64,000 nt of DNA, taken from positions 1,674,001 through 1,738,000 of the forward strand of contig JAFKAC010000010.1 of assembly GCA_025766275.1 (NCBI GenBank). The letters run 5' to 3'. The notes under the pieces were generated by a model. It saw only the letters and a program-made list of their open reading frames with translations, was not told the DNA's origin and made no database searches. Shown here in pieces: positions 1 to 11,527 of the stretch; position 1 is the first letter of the stretch; each line of letters starts with the position of its first letter. A program made the translations under genes and the position numbers. This DNA comes from Lactarius indigo (Eukaryota > Basidiomycota > Agaricomycetes > Russulales > Russulaceae).

Positions 1-522
1 CGGTAACGCAAGCTCCAAGGCTTGGTTTCAGTAGGATGGTGCACAAGGATCACAAGGACGTTAGCCACTTGGACCGTAGAGGAAGGCTAAGACTCAAAGG
101 TCTAGCGGAGACAAGGGGGGTTCGTGAGACGGTAAAGGGCGCAAAGGCGTTCGAGTGTAGTATTACACAAGAAGTCTAGTCTACCGTACAAGCTAGATAG
201 GACTAGGTTTAAATAGATAACGACCTGTATGGTCGGTGCAAACAGATGGCGCCATCACCAGTCTCGGAACAAGTAAGGAGACATAAAGGGAACAAAGGGG
301 GAATCGTACTGGGAATAATGGTGGATCACGTGGGGTAGCGCGTGAGTGAGAACACAACGGAAACTTAGCACATGTCGAACTTTATCAGAGGAGAACATCG
401 ATAAGTAGGGCGCATGATAGGAACCGGGGAAATGTATAGTCCACATAATCATACAGGGCTTGTATAGTGTGGGGAAAGGAATAGTGACGTGTGAATGAAT
501 GAGTCCGAAGAAAATCGTAACA
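1..522 (-). mobile_element. Gyp1 LTR, cut by the left window edge
   Basis: Reverse copy of the Gyp1 LTR; it closely matches the reverse complement of the 5' LTR at 14948-15523. About 54 bases of its 3' end lie outside the window. The inner edge is the LTR 5' terminus (reads ...cgtaaca on + at 516-522). The short reverse frame inside it is only LTR sequence read in frame and recurs in every LTR of the family, so it is not a gene. It interrupts the gag region of Gyp2.1, whose sequence resumes at 1111. Confidence 0.9.
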
Positions 523-526
523 GGGA

Positions 527-1110
527 TGTTACGCCACTACAGGGGCGTGGGGTATGACCTGTACCAAGTCAGTCGAACAACGGTAGCGCAAGCTCGAAGG
601 CTCGGCTTCAGTAGGATGGTGCACAAGAATCACAAGGACAGTGGTCACTTGGATCGTAGAGGAGAGCTAAGACTCAAAGGTCTAGCGAAGGCGAAAGGGG
701 GTCGCGAGACAAGGGAGGCACGAAGGCGTTCTGTGTTAGACGAGTGTAGTTATTACACAAGAAGTCTAGTCTACCGTACAAGCTAGGTAGGGCTAGGTTT
801 AAATAGACGGTGGTTAGTGAAGCAGTTATAAACAGATGGCGCCATCGCCAGTCTGGGAACAAGAGATGGGACATAAAGGGAACAAAGGGACGCCGTACTG
901 GGAACAAAGGCAGATCATGCGGGATCGCGCGTGATCGGGAACACAACGGAAACTAGCACATGTTGAACTTTATCAGAAGGGAACATTGATAAGTAGGGCG
1001 CGTGATAGGAACTGGGTAATCGTAAGATCCGCGTAATCGTACAGGGCTCGTATAGTATTGGGAAGGGAATAGTGATGTAAGAAAGAATGAGTCCAGGGAA
1101 AATCATAACA
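527..1110 (-). mobile_element. Solo Gyp1 LTR (584 bp) with 5-bp target duplication
   Basis: Complete LTR with TG..CA ends in reverse orientation, the same length as the LTRs of Gyp1.3. It is flanked by the direct repeat aggga at 522-526 and 1111-1115; the first base of the left copy is also the last base of the neighbouring LTR. It therefore landed exactly at the edge of the older LTR at 1-522. No internal region remains, so it is a solo LTR left by LTR-LTR recombination. Confidence 0.9.
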
Positions 1111-1406
1111 AGGGAGGACATAACAACCAAAGGCCAGTCACTTGCTATAATTGCAGGAAGGATGGACACATGGCCTGCAATTGTAGGCAACCACGAGGAG
1201 GCTATCAGCCCCAAGCATCAACTAGTTGCTATATTGATACTGACTATCATCAACAAGAACTGGAAGTCGCTACCAGGGCAGTTCAAGATATACCCCCTCA
1301 ACAGCATGCCAGTGACTGGCTTAACGGAGTGGCAGGAGAATCAGATGACGTAAAGGACATTATCCTCCAACAGCTATGGAAGAAGGAGGGTTTTCAGGAC
1401 GCCTGA
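1111..1406 (+). pseudogene. gag: Gyp2.1 gag, 3' fragment with zinc knuckle
   Basis: C-terminal end of the Gag nucleocapsid part. Just inside the fragment is a CCHC zinc knuckle (C-X2-C-X4-H-X4-C, encoded from about 1140 to 1180) that would bind element RNA. The tail ending KDIILQQLWKKEGFQDA matches the intact Gag end of Gyp2.3 (KDLILQDLWGKEGFRDA). The slippery heptamer GGGTTTT lies at 1388-1394, followed by the gag stop TGA at 1404-1406. This is the same arrangement as in the intact copy, so the -1 frameshift signal survives although the gene is cut. Confidence 0.85.
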
Positions 1407-3520
1407 ACCCATCGGCCTGGGTAAGGGCAGTTAAATGTAACAGTGTAATCATGACTCGCTACCGTTCTATGAGAGTTCCAGTATCAGTTCGCACAAGTTA
1501 CGCAATGGCCGACATATGAGCACTAGTCGACTCAGGAGCAACCCACTGCTTCATGAGACCCTCCTTCACAAAAAGGATGGGACTTGGGACCAAACAACTC
1601 GACATCCCAAAGAAAATATGGAATATTGATAATATGGAAAACAAGTCGGGGCGTATTACTCATTATACCGATGTCAATGTCCAAACTAAAGGAATTCATA
1701 AGGAAATCTGCTTCCTTATTACAGACATTGGCAATGAAGACATCATACTAGGATATCCCTGGCTTGCCATCTATGACCCACATATTAAATGGTCACAAGC
1801 TGCCATACATGAGGATATGCTCCCTATTATTATTCGCTCAACTAATCCTTATGTCAAAACAATGCCAGTAGTTGCAACAGCCACCATCCAGAACAATGAC
1901 TATGAAATAGTACACTCCTGCGTTATCACAGAAGAACAACAACAACAATTCGAGGAAGGATGCCAAATCCGAGCCACCACCACTGACCTCGCTATTGCCA
2001 CTCAACAATACATCACTAAAGCTGAGCTACCCCCTGAATATCGCGAATTCGAACGCCTCTTCATTGAAGAAGCATCAGATAGGTTTCCACCCAGCAGGCC
2101 CTGGGATCATGCCATCGAATTCAAACCAGGAACAGCCGATGCAATTGACTGCAAAATATACCCCATGACCCAAGAAGAAGACAAGAAGTTACGTGAATGG
2201 ATCGATGAACAACTCAAGAAGGGATACATGCGACCCTCCAAATCCCCATATGCTTGTCCTTCTTCTTCATTAAAAAGAAGGACGGAAAACTATGACCAGT
2301 CCAGGACTACCGAAAGATCAACGCTGTCACCATTCGCAACCAATACCCACTTCCCCTCATCTCTGACCTTATCACCAATCTCAGTAACGCTCACATCTAC
2401 ACTAAACTTGACGTTCGGTGGGGGTATAACAATGTACGCATCAAAGAAGGGGACGAAGAAAAAGCGGCGTTCAAAACACGATATGGACTATTCGAACCAA
2501 CGGTGATGTTCTTTGGCTTAACCAACTCTCCTGCAACGTTCCAGACTATGATGAATTTCATATTCAGGGATATCATAGCCAAACATGAAGCCCACGGAAC
2601 TGTCATCAGAGTATACATGGACAATATCGGCATTGCTACAGGACTTGAGTATTCATTAAACGATCACATTGAGGCAGTTAAAGACGTCCTCTGTGTATCC
2701 GCGGAACACGATCTCTACTACAAACTCGAAAAGTGCCTCTTCCACTCTCCACGTATGGATTACCTGGGGGTAATCCTTGAAAAGGGGGTGACACGCATGG
2801 ACCCTGTCAAAATTTCGGGTATCAAAGATTGGCCTACGCCAACCAAGGTCAAGGACGTCCGCTCTTTTCTTGGCTTTTGCAATTTTTACCAACCTTTTAT
2901 ACAAGGCTTCACGACCAAAGCACGACCACTTAACAAACTCACGCATAAAGACACAGAATGGCATTGGGGAACCGAGGAGGAAAAAGCATTCCAGGACCTC
3001 AAAACCCTCGTCACTAGCGAACCTGTCTTAGCACACCCAGATCTCACCCAACAATTCGAATTAGAAGTTGACGCGTCTGGTTTCGCCACAGGCGCAGTCC
3101 TTCTTCAATGGAAAGCAGATGGCAAACGACACCCTATCGGTTACTACTCATCCACCCTCAACGAAGCCGAAAGAAATTACGACATCTACAACCTCGAACT
3201 TTTAGCCATCGTCAAGGCCTTCAGACATTGGAGACCCCTACTAGCGGGCTCTCCCCACAAGATCAAAGTGTTCTCCAACCATCTAAACCTGCAATACTGG
3301 AAATCGCCACAGAAGATTAGCAGGCGCGTGGCCAGGGAAGTACTCGAACTCTTGGAATACGACTTCGAGATTCATCACATTAAGGGGACCTCCAACAGAC
3401 ACACCAATGCACTGTCGAGAAGACCAGACTACGACCAAGGAGAGAATGATAATGAAGGGGTCACATGTTACGATTTCCCATCTCCATCTTGTTCCTTTCT
3501 TCGGACTCGTTCCTTCTTTT

Positions 3521-4288
3521 TTTTTTTTTTTTTTTTTTTTTTTGAATCAATTTATATTCCGGGGCAGTACGTAATACAAAGCCAGTCTCCAGTCGGTGTG
3601 AAAGGAAAAAGTTATAGTTTAGGTAAGCCAAGACTCACGTGCAGCCAAGAAGATTAAATAGCTGAGAAAATTAACTCCGCTAGACGTCACCTCCCAGAGG
3701 AAATGAGATAGGTTCGTAAGAAGGGGTTTCAAGTACAGTGATGTCACCGAAGCACAAGGGACCCTTAAAAGGGCACAGAGCACAAAAGGGGTAGCACTTA
3801 CGGGGCTGTGCTAGGCACAGGGCGGCAGTTGCGATCGGAGAGCTCCTTCATCCAGGGTTTCTTGGGCGCCTGGGGGCATAAGCAGCGATTGACTTTTGCA
3901 GGAATAGGCATAGGTGGTACTCCAACACGTAAAAGATGCAGAGTGGGTTGGTGTATTGGTCAAGGTAGAAGTGGAATGCCTCGCGACGTGCTTTGACGTA
4001 CAGCGGGCAGTGGAGGATTTGGTGGTTGAAAGAGTTGGGAACGTTGCACGCTGGGCATAGGGAGTCGCTCAGCGGCAAGTCAGGTCGGTGTGAGAGTGTG
4101 TAGTTGGAGGTGAATGAATGTAGTGTTGCGAGCTGCATGGCAGTGGAATGTGCGCGGCGGTTAATGTGCACATAGTCATCACTGGGCTTTTTGGGGGGTA
4201 TGGCGGCCAGCCATAGGGGGTAGTTGCGGCCATCTGGTGGCTTGGTGGTGTCAATGGAATGTCCGTAGGCACGGGGACAGTGTGACTT
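3521..4288 (-). mobile_element. 5'-truncated LINE tail with poly(A) and 12-bp target duplication
   Basis: A run of about 30 T at 3514-3543 is the poly(A) tail of a reverse-strand non-LTR element. The target duplication gttccttctttt is at 3509-3520 and again at 4289-4300. The undisturbed LTR of Gyp1.4 shows this site only once, so the empty site is visible in the same window. Poly(A), 5' truncation and a duplication longer than 5 bp are the marks of target-primed reverse transcription. Confidence 0.88.
3848..4288 (-). pseudogene. LINE ORF2 C-terminal fragment with CCHC motif
   Basis: About 147 codons of the end of a LINE polyprotein. Recognisable: the segment NRRAHSTAMQLATLHS, typical of the region after RT/RNase H in fungal Tad-like LINEs. 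It is followed by C-X2-C-X7-H-X4-C (CPACNVPNSFNHQILHC), the usual LINE C-terminal zinc motif. Everything upstream, including endonuclease and RT, is missing through 5' truncation. The stop at 3848 is followed by about 300 bases of 3' UTR up to the poly(A). Confidence 0.75.
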
Positions 4289-6362
4289 GTTCCTTCTTTT
4301 CTCCATTTGACCCTTATCTCCACACTACGAGCCCTGTATGATTACGCGGACACTACGTTTACCCGGTTCCTATCACGCGCTCAGCTTATCGTTGTTATCT
4401 TTCGATAAAGCGTGACATGTGCTAGTTTCCGTTCATTTCTCAATCACGCGCGAACCCGCGTGATCCTCCTTTGTTCTCGATACGGACATCCTTTATTCCC
4501 ATTATGACCCACCTTTTGTTCTTCGATAGGGGACAATGTTACGCCCTTGCCTGTACGGTACGACACCGCGCGTATTTAAGCCCAGTACTACCTAGCTTGT
4601 ACGGTAGACTAGACTTCTTGTGTAATACTACACTCGTCTACGCGAACTCTTCTGAGTCTCCTGTCTCCCGATCCCCGTTTACGCTAGGCCTTTGAGTCTT
4701 AGCCCTCCCCTATAGTCCAAGTGACGCATGTCCTTGTGACTCTTGTGCATCATCACTCCTGAAGTCGAGCCTTTGAGCTTGGACTCCCGATTGTTTGACT
4801 GACTTAGTACAGGTCGTACTTAACGCCCCTGTAGTGGCATTACATCACAGTACTACCAGAAAGCGTCTTCGCACGCACTACCACGCTGGAAGAACCACAA
4901 CACCCACACTGGAGACCAGAAATCCTACTGGCGGAAATGACTCCAGAACACCCCATTTACGAACAAAACATAGCTAAGTTAAAACCCTGGGTTGACACTC
5001 ACCGACTAAAAGACATTGAAGGGACGTGGTATAAGGATGGACACCGAGTGGTCACTGGTGGAATCCACGACAAACTCACCCTTATCGCCGCCCATCATGA
5101 CTCCCCAGTCTATGGTCATCCTGGTATCAAACGAACCCTCCAACTTACTGAGAGACATTACTGGTGGCTGCAGATGAAAAATGACGTTACGGACTATGTC
5201 AAAGGTTGTGCCGAGTGCCAACGGCACAAAGTCAACCTCCACCCCATTAGGGCATCCCTGCAACCGATCTATCCCAAACCAGAAGCCCTGCCATTTGAGA
5301 CTATCGCAGTGGACTTTATTACTAAACTCCCCATGTCCCGTGGGTATGACTCTATCCTGACAGTAACAGACCATGATTGCACCAAAGCTGCCATCTTCAT
5401 CCCCTGTAACGAAGAGATAACCGCCGAAGGAACGGCTGCCCTGTATGTCTCTCATGTTTTCCCACGATTTGGACTCCCCTCATGTGTCATCAGTGATCAA
5501 GATCCCTGCTTCGCATCAAAGTTCATGCGGGAGATATGCAAAATCCTTGGCATCAGTCAAAATATTTCAACCGCTTATCATCCTAGGACCGATGGCCAAT
5601 TGGAACGAACAAATCAGTGGCTGGAACAATACCTCCGCTTCTGGGTAAATGAGCGACAGGATGACTGGGTTCGTTATCTGCCTATGGCGGAATTCACGCA
5701 TAACAACTGGCCTAACGAAACAACGCGAGAGTCTCCCTTCTTCCTCTTATCAGGATTCAACCCTCACACTGATTGGACCGATAGGCCTTCCCCTATCCCA
5801 CAGGTGTCACTAAGACTGGATCAGTTCAAACAAGCACGACAGCGCGCCTTCTCCTGTATGCTCCAGGCGCAAAAGTCGTGGGTCAAACACAAAGATATGC
5901 CCAAGTTCAAAGAAGGAGACCTTGTGTGGCTTGAGGGATGCCACTTACGCACGCACCAGCCAACCGCAAAACTAGCTGCCAAACGGCACAGACCATTCAG
6001 GATCATCCAGGTGATGTCCCCTGTCAATTATCGCCTCGAACTTCCCACACAATGGAGCATCCACAACGTCTTCCACATAGATCTTCTCACACCTTATCAT
6101 GAAACACCCACGCACAGACCAAACTATCAGCACCCACCACCTGATTTGGTTGATAACAAAGAAGAATACAAAGTCGAGAAGATTCTAGACTCTTGGCGAT
6201 TCGGCAGAAGACGTTGGCTCCAATACCTTGTGAAATGGAAGGGGTATCCGGACTCCGACAATCAATGGATAGATAAGGATGACATATTTGCCGATGAAGC
6301 CATTCAGGAGTTCAAACATTCCAATCCCAACAGAGAAACACATATAAGGATGACCTCCTGTC

Positions 6363-7211
6363 GTGATAAGTCCCCATCACTCATTCATTCCATGTCCTCT
6401 ACTCGATGCAATGACCAGCTCACACTCCTCTCTACCATCGTCAACGACTCCTCCACCACACTTGTTGACTCCAACCCTGCCAACAACACCGCATCCACTG
6501 GAACTGCGGGAAGAAGCTGTACCACCATGCAGCATGAGGAAGACGGCCCTATCACTAGTGAAGAACTGCACCAGACACTGCAATGATTCCCTATGCCCGT
6601 ACAGGGAACTCTCAGCGACGATCCAGCAGCAACTCAACCAGCACCTCCGCCAATCTACGCCCTTACAAACCCCAACACCGGTGAGCCCGAGGTCTTCCTC
6701 ACCAAAGACAAACTCTTTTGGCTTCAAGCAGCTGTCCTGCATGGTGAAACCGCCCAACACCATGCAGAAATACGAACAAGAATGGAAGGAGATGGTGGTG
6801 CAGTGGCAGCGGGAGCAACTGCATATCGCCGCCTGCCGATGCCGAATGATGAAGGAGCGGAAGGAGTATTGGACGAGGATGAGGATGAAGACAAGCTTGG
6901 AGACCACTACCCCATCAGGCACGCATTCCTTAACCATGAATTCTATGCTGAAGATCCAGCCGCCACTCCCTACCTCGTCGATGCAGCGGGGGGACCTTTA
7001 CACCGAGGACGAGTCACCGTGGCACAAGCGGCTTGTTATACACCAATGGGCGAACGAGACCCAGCAACCAGGGCTGTCGTCCCTGAAGGGTTCCGGGTCA
7101 ATAGAGGACCCGATTACATTCCGTTCCCAATCAAACTCCCCAACGGACCAACGGTACAAGCATCCCACGTACAAGTTATCCGGGGAGGAGACCCCTTTGT
7201 ACTCGGATTAG
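6363..7211 (+). other. Overlapping +1 frame inside the Gyp2.1 pol extension
   Basis: An open frame of 282 codons in the +1 frame relative to pol, overlapping the pol extension. Its middle (about 6760-6900) encodes a charged helix with the pattern YE-E-WK...WQREQL..AA..R..M.ER. The same helix occurs in the +1 frame of Gyp2.3 (24561-24710) and partly in Gyp2.4. In that stretch the pol frame itself is low in complexity and poorly conserved. It stays open here although the pol frame has two stops nearby. Whether it is translated is inference. Confidence 0.4.
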
Positions 7212-7596
7212 CTCCAGGATCGGGCTTCCTTTACGGTAAACCCCTCTACGCCACCCCCCATCTCCCGAAGAACAACTGCACATTTATACCCCATGAAGAG
7301 TACTTCATGCTCCATGATTGACACCCCACTGACCTACTACTAACGCGCATTGGGGATGTCACCCTTACTCAAGAATTATGCCGGTTCCGGCAATTCACGT
7401 TCGCTGAGGACCAATTGGAGAAGCAGATTCAGCAACTACAAATGGAGAAGGAGATGGTGGTTGCGGACAAAAAGGACAGTCTTTATCGCCTGGAGCATGC
7501 TAACATACTAGTGTGGATGGAGGATGAAGCAGAGAAGATGAGGCAGGAATCAGTCGCGGACTAGTGAGGTGGGCCTCACTCCTGAAAAGGGGGTGA

Positions 7597-8105
7597 TGTT
7601 ATGGTACAGACTAACTACATTGTGTGAATGACTCATGGCCGGTTATGACTATGGCCCAGTACTAGTATTAGTCATGGACTCTTACATTGCATCAGTCAGC
7701 ATAGTAGTTCGCATGTGATTGTGACTCATGTATGACTCATTCCTAGGATAGCTGTACTAGGGTTCAAGCTAGTTACGCTATTGGTTACTTACTGTTCTAG
7801 CGGTGCTTTAAAGCCCGCGTGTATCTGTATAAGTAGTTGACTTTGAAGACCAAGAGTCCCCATCTTGGTCTTCTTCAATCCACCACTTGACTTGTCTCTC
7901 GTCTGCCTTAGTCTCAAACTAAGTGTGCTTCCGCTACTATCCACCAAGGGATAGTCCTCTTCTACTCCTTTTGCTGCAGCGTGTGCCGAAGTGCCCCTGT
8001 TCAGCTTGCATTGGGTTGACACGTGATCCCCATTTGCCTGACTTTCGCTAAGTCAATTACACCTATCATAAGTCCGAGTCGGACTAACGCCGGTGGAGCG
8101 TAACA
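7597..8105 (+). mobile_element. Gyp2.1 3' LTR (509 bp)
   Basis: Starts TGTTATGG after the purine tract gaaaagggggtga and ends GAGCGTAACA. Contains a TATA-like ctgtataagt and, downstream, the inverted repeat gaagaccaag..catcttggtcttc. In Gyp2.3 the matching place supplies the self-priming RNA 5' end. Similar to the LTR of Gyp2.4 (38170-38667) and more distant from that of Gyp2.3. The flank after it is ttatg; the matching left duplication is outside the window. Confidence 0.88.
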
Positions 8106-8260
8106 TTATGGTATTTGCAACTTCATGAGTCTTCATCAGCTTCACCCCCAGTGCCAGCACTCTTCTTGGCCAGTGAAATCATGCCTTTTGCTGCTTTACT
8201 GCACTTGTCTGCATTTGTCCATGCTCACACACACTTGCCTGCATTCACCCACACCCTCCT

Positions 8261-9335
8261 TGTAACACCATCACAGCATCAGCTCGACTTGAGCTCAATA
8301 AGTGGCAGATGACTTAGCAGAAAACTATGTGCAGAGGTGTTTGGAAGATAAGGCTTGAAGGTGTTTGGAGGATAATGATGAACAGCACAGTAGAAGGGCA
8401 TACTCACAGAGTGCAAAGGTGTCTGTGGTAAGATATGCTAGAGTGCTTGAAGCAGCAATAGGGGGTCAGGCAAGTGAAGCAAGAGAGTTGTCTGGCACAC
8501 AGAGCAGTGAGGAACTGATAATACAATTGAGACAATAAGACATACCTGGCACACAGAGCAGTAAGGAACTGATGTGGACCAGGAGCATACAAGCCTACTA
8601 CTTATACTATACAGGAGGGTGACACTACTACAAGGTGAGTAACAGGGTGTCACAGAATACAAGGGACGCATTGTTCTACAACAGGACAAAGGAGTGTGCA
8701 TAAGGAGAACAAGGCATATAGAACAAGGGAAAGTCTAGACAAGTATGATATCATAGTGACATCACAATACAGATAATGCTAGAAAGAGAACAAAGGAAGG
8801 AGTACAATGAAGAGTCCAGAGTAGTCCATATGATGTCATTGTACAGTGATGTTATAGAAGTCCTAGATTGTACAGGTCAAATCAAATCTAATCTAAAGCG
8901 GTCCTAATTAATCTACAGCAGTCCATATCTGTAAGTCCGGTCCATTAGAGCCGCTAAGTGCACAAGGGTCACTTATCAACAGATAATGCTCAAAGGAGTA
9001 TAGGATACTCACAGGTACCTTGCATGAAGGCAGACAAAAGACTTGAGAGAAAGGAAAGAGGAGTAGTGGTGATGATTTAAGAAGACCAAGATGGCATGTC
9101 TTGGTCTTTGCTGACTATCCTAAATACAAGTCAAGGTGGGCTTTGAAGTGCCACCTACAATGCATCCAATGAGTTGTGTAAGTAGCATGAACCCTAGTAC
9201 TACTACTACCAGTATTAGGGTTGAGTCATAACATACATGTGATGTATCCACCTCAAGTCTGTGACAAATTATGCCTTACCAAAGGAGTCACATCAAATTA
9301 GGTAAGTGTCCATGCCCAAAACTCAAATTGTAACA
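8261..9335 (-). mobile_element. Gyp2.2 3' LTR, reverse, split by a Cop1 solo LTR
   Basis: In reverse orientation the LTR begins TGTTACAATT at 9335, preceded by a purine tract, and ends at 8261. The end block at 8261-8310 shares a long match (agctcgacttgagctc) with the end of the Gyp2.3 LTR. The inverted repeat aagaccaag../..cttggtctt is at about 9087-9113. Without the inserted Cop1 LTR and its 5-bp duplication the length is about 464 bp, close to the 479 bp of Gyp2.3. Confidence 0.8.
8376..8981 (-). mobile_element. Solo Cop1 (copia) LTR with GATAA target duplication
   Basis: Reverse copy of the Cop1 LTR, 606 bp, reading TGTTGATAAG..TTCATCA on the minus strand. It is flanked by gataa at 8371-8375 and 8982-8986. 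It fixes the true ends of the Cop1 LTR, which cannot be read directly at 12285 because that copy has no intact 3' partner. It differs from the 12285 copy by a small internal duplication around ctctgtgtgccag. Confidence 0.88.
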
Positions 9336-9365
9336 TCACCCCCTTTTCAGCATGAGACCTCAGAC

Positions 9366-9671
9366 TCACATCATATCCTGCAGCAACCAGTCCCTCTGCT
9401 CATCCTCAATTTGTGCAAAAACATCTGCCCTCTCCAACTGGTAGATGCAGTCCATCTTATCGTTGTGGGCAGATAGCTCTATCACCTTAAGCTGATGGAT
9501 GCACGCTTGGAGTTGTTCTATCTCATATGCTGCAGCCTGGTATTGTGTCACCTCTGCTACTAAGGACTCATCCCTGATGCAGTTAAGTGCTTGATTGGTG
9601 CATTTGTTGGTGGCAAGGATGAACAAGTCCTCATGAGTGATGTGGGCACAATTTGCAGCTGGCAGCATTGG
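9366..9671 (-). pseudogene. pol: Gyp2.2 pol extension, C-terminal 100 codons
   Basis: Reverse fragment matching the very end of the Gyp2.3 pol extension: HEDLFILATNKCTNQALNCIRDESL here against HEDLVVFEADKITDRALNRINDESL there. A heptad-like coiled-coil tail follows, ending near EDEQRDW. It runs into the stop at 9366, the purine tract and the 3' LTR at 9335. The upstream part is cut at 9671 by the LTR of Gyp1.1 and does not reappear in the window. Confidence 0.8.
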
Positions 9672-10250
9672 TGTTATGGTTTCATGCCACTTGGACTTGT
9701 TCTTTCCTTTACTTATTAATTCCTCTCCTGATACTATATGAGCCCTGTACGATTACACAGACTATACATCTTATCAGTTCCTATTGTGTGCCCAGCTTAT
9801 TGATGACCCCTTTTGATAAAGCTCAACATGTGCTAGTTTCTATCTTGTCCCTACTCACACCTGAGCCTGCGTGATTCACCTTTGTTCTACTTATGACCCT
9901 TTTCATTGTTCCTCTTATATGTCTCTCCTTGTTCCTCAGTCAGGCGATGACACCACTTGTTTGTATGAATCATGCACATCACTGCCTATTTAAACCTAGC
10001 CCTACCTAGCTTGTACAGTAGACTAGACTTCCTGTGTAATACTACACTTGTCTAACTGAAGGTTGCCTTTGCGCATTCCTTGGTTTCACAAACTCCCATC
10101 TTATGCTAGGTCTTTGCGCCTTAGCATCCCCTCTATAGTCCAAGTGACTCTTGTGCATCACTCTACTGAAGTCAAGCCATCAAGCTCGTACTACTGCATA
10201 TCGACTGACTTGGTACAGGTTGTACTTAATGCCCCTGTAGTGGTGTTACA
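9672..10250 (+). mobile_element. Gyp1.1 5' LTR (579 bp), heavily CpG-depleted
   Basis: Starts TGTTATGG and ends GTGGTGTTACA. Nearly all CpG sites of the family consensus read TG or CA. The TATA/R block is still recognisable: tatttaaacc near 9985 followed by cagtagactagactt near 10017. Directly after the LTR is ttaagtctagtct, the self-priming primer site. The left flank is Gyp2.2 pol; no matching right end exists in the window. Confidence 0.85.
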
Positions 10251-10274
10251 TTAAGTCTAGTCTCATCGCACACC

Positions 10275-11527
10275 ATGGCTATCACCAGACCAGTTGATTT
10301 TGCATCATATGCTGACATGTCTACCACACAACTCTCAACCACCCTCACCAGCACCACAGGAGGACAACCCACCACAAGTTCCTCAGTGACGGTGCATCCT
10401 TCAGGTAGTGGAGGACATTCTCTGGGAGGAAGTATGCCAACAGGTGGAAGTGGCCCTTCAGGAAGTGCAGGAGGCAATCCTGGAGGTGGAGGCGGTGCAC
10501 CTGGAGGTGGAGGTGGCATTGGAGGTGTTGCCACTGCAGCCGGTGGGGCCCCACCCCCAAATGGATGACTTGGAGGAAATCCCCTCCAGAATTCACTGGA
10601 GATCAAGAAACCAGCCAAGCATTCCTCAATGCCTTCTCACTTTACTGAGGAATGAACCCACATGTTCAACAACTAATGCTCCCTTAGTCACAAGCCATGA
10701 CCCTACTATCCTACATCCAAGGACTGTTGGTCGACAACTGGGTAAAAGAACAAATCCAGTGGTTGGTAGACCAACTAGCTGGAGGAGTGGCAATGAATGC
10801 CAAAAATTTATGGAACACAATAGAAATGTGTTTCATCCAGGCCTATACTGATACCACTCAACAACAAAAGGTACGCCATGCCATTCAAACACTCTGGATG
10901 GACAAGGAAGATATTGATACATATATCACCAAATTCTCTAATCTGGCAAACAAAGCAAGGTATAACAAAGATGAAGCTACCACCCTGGAAATCTTCCAAA
11001 AGGGACTACCCAGGGCACTAGTTGTGAACATGATCAAGTTCCACCACCCAATAACATGGGACAACTGGAAGGCTGCAGTCACCCTTCAGCAAGCGGAGTA
11101 TCTCCTCCTCAAAGATAAACTTACCAAAGGAAGAAATGACAAAAGAGGAGGAGCCTCCAGAGATCAATGGCTATCAACCCTAAATAAAACCAGAGATCTG
11201 AACGCAATGGACGTCAGCTGCACTCAAGCCCACACAGCCATGACAGATGATGAAAAGAAGCAACTCCAAAAGGAAGGAAGATGCTTCTGATGCTGAGGAC
11301 AAGGACACATTTCACATTTTTGTCCTCAGAAACCAGCAGTAACTGCTAAAGTCGCAGACACCACCACCCCAACTACAGCCACCATCTCTATGATGGCCTC
11401 ATGACCCCTTTCCAACAAGGAACAAGCAGAAGCACAAGTCACTGCCTTATTTGCACAAAGTCCTGAGGTCTGCAAACTCATGGTGGATAAACTATTTGGG
11501 CAGAAAAAGGATTTTCTGAACACTTGA
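10275..11527 (+). pseudogene. gag: Gyp1.1 gag, decayed and internally deleted
   Basis: Starts ATGGCTATCACC where three other Gyp1/Gyp2 copies read GTG. About 110 codons of the N-terminal domain are deleted: the start runs directly into the segment PVDFASYADMS. Next come a Gly-rich linker and a capsid-like Retrotrans_gag region (LLSYIQGLLVDNWVKEQIQ, then TYITKFSNLANKARYNKDEATTLE). The knuckle near 11281-11320 has a stop and lost cysteines. The slippery GGATTTT is kept at 11509-11515 and the gag stop is at 11525-11527. In 180 bases of capsid (10681-10860) I count one CpG, against about six in the matching part of Gyp1.2. Confidence 0.85.

Larger units (their letters stand above)
3467..4844 (+). 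mobile_element. Solo Gyp1 LTR in Gyp2.1 pol, carrying a LINE insertion
   Basis: LTR with TG..CA ends in + orientation, flanked by the target duplication tcaca (3462-3466 and 4845-4849). Without the LINE piece it resembles the 599-bp LTR type of Gyp1.4, including the same 5' end and TATA/R region (tatttaag near 4572, agactagactt near 4607). The ACGCCCCTGTAGTGG end is typical of the family. It is split by a reverse LINE tail at 3521-4288. Confidence 0.9.
1388..7564 (+). pseudogene. pol: Gyp2.1 pol (PR-RT-RH-IN-chromodomain-extension), broken
   Basis: Order: aspartic protease (LVDSGATH near 1527), RT, RNase H (EVDASGFATGAVL), integrase with an HHCC zinc region and DDE residues (AVDFITKLP, SDQDP, TDGQLERTNQ), a chromodomain near 6160-6320, then the family-specific extension to 7564. 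Damage: TGA at 1517-1519 just before the protease motif; a 1-base deletion near 2260; TGA at 2293; the RT motif YMDD reads YMDN at 2614-2625 (gacgat to gacaat, a CpG change); TGA at 6584 and at 7319. Removing 3467-4844 plus one copy of the duplicated tcaca restores the reading frame exactly across the junction, so the gap is one clean insertion. Confidence 0.88.
1111..8105 (+). mobile_element. Gyp2.1: decayed chromovirus, 5' part missing
   Basis: Ty3/gypsy element in + orientation, sister to the intact Gyp2.3. It holds the 3' end of gag, all of pol with its C-terminal extension, a purine-rich tract (7584-7596) and a 3' LTR. The 5' LTR and most of gag are off the left edge, beyond the two inserted Gyp1 LTRs. 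Its pol is split by a solo Gyp1 LTR at 3467-4844. Decay includes TGA codons at 1517, 2293, 6584 and 7319, a 1-base deletion near 2260, and loss of an RT catalytic residue. Confidence 0.9.

Noticed and set aside
3514..3543. Long T run as a transcription terminator
   Set aside because: It is the poly(A) tail of the reverse LINE, bordered by its target duplication.
10226..10618. Pro-rich or Gly-rich frames on the opposite strand of gag linkers (also at 16114, 56710, 60356)
   Set aside because: They arise from the repeated GGGGGAP codons read on other frames.
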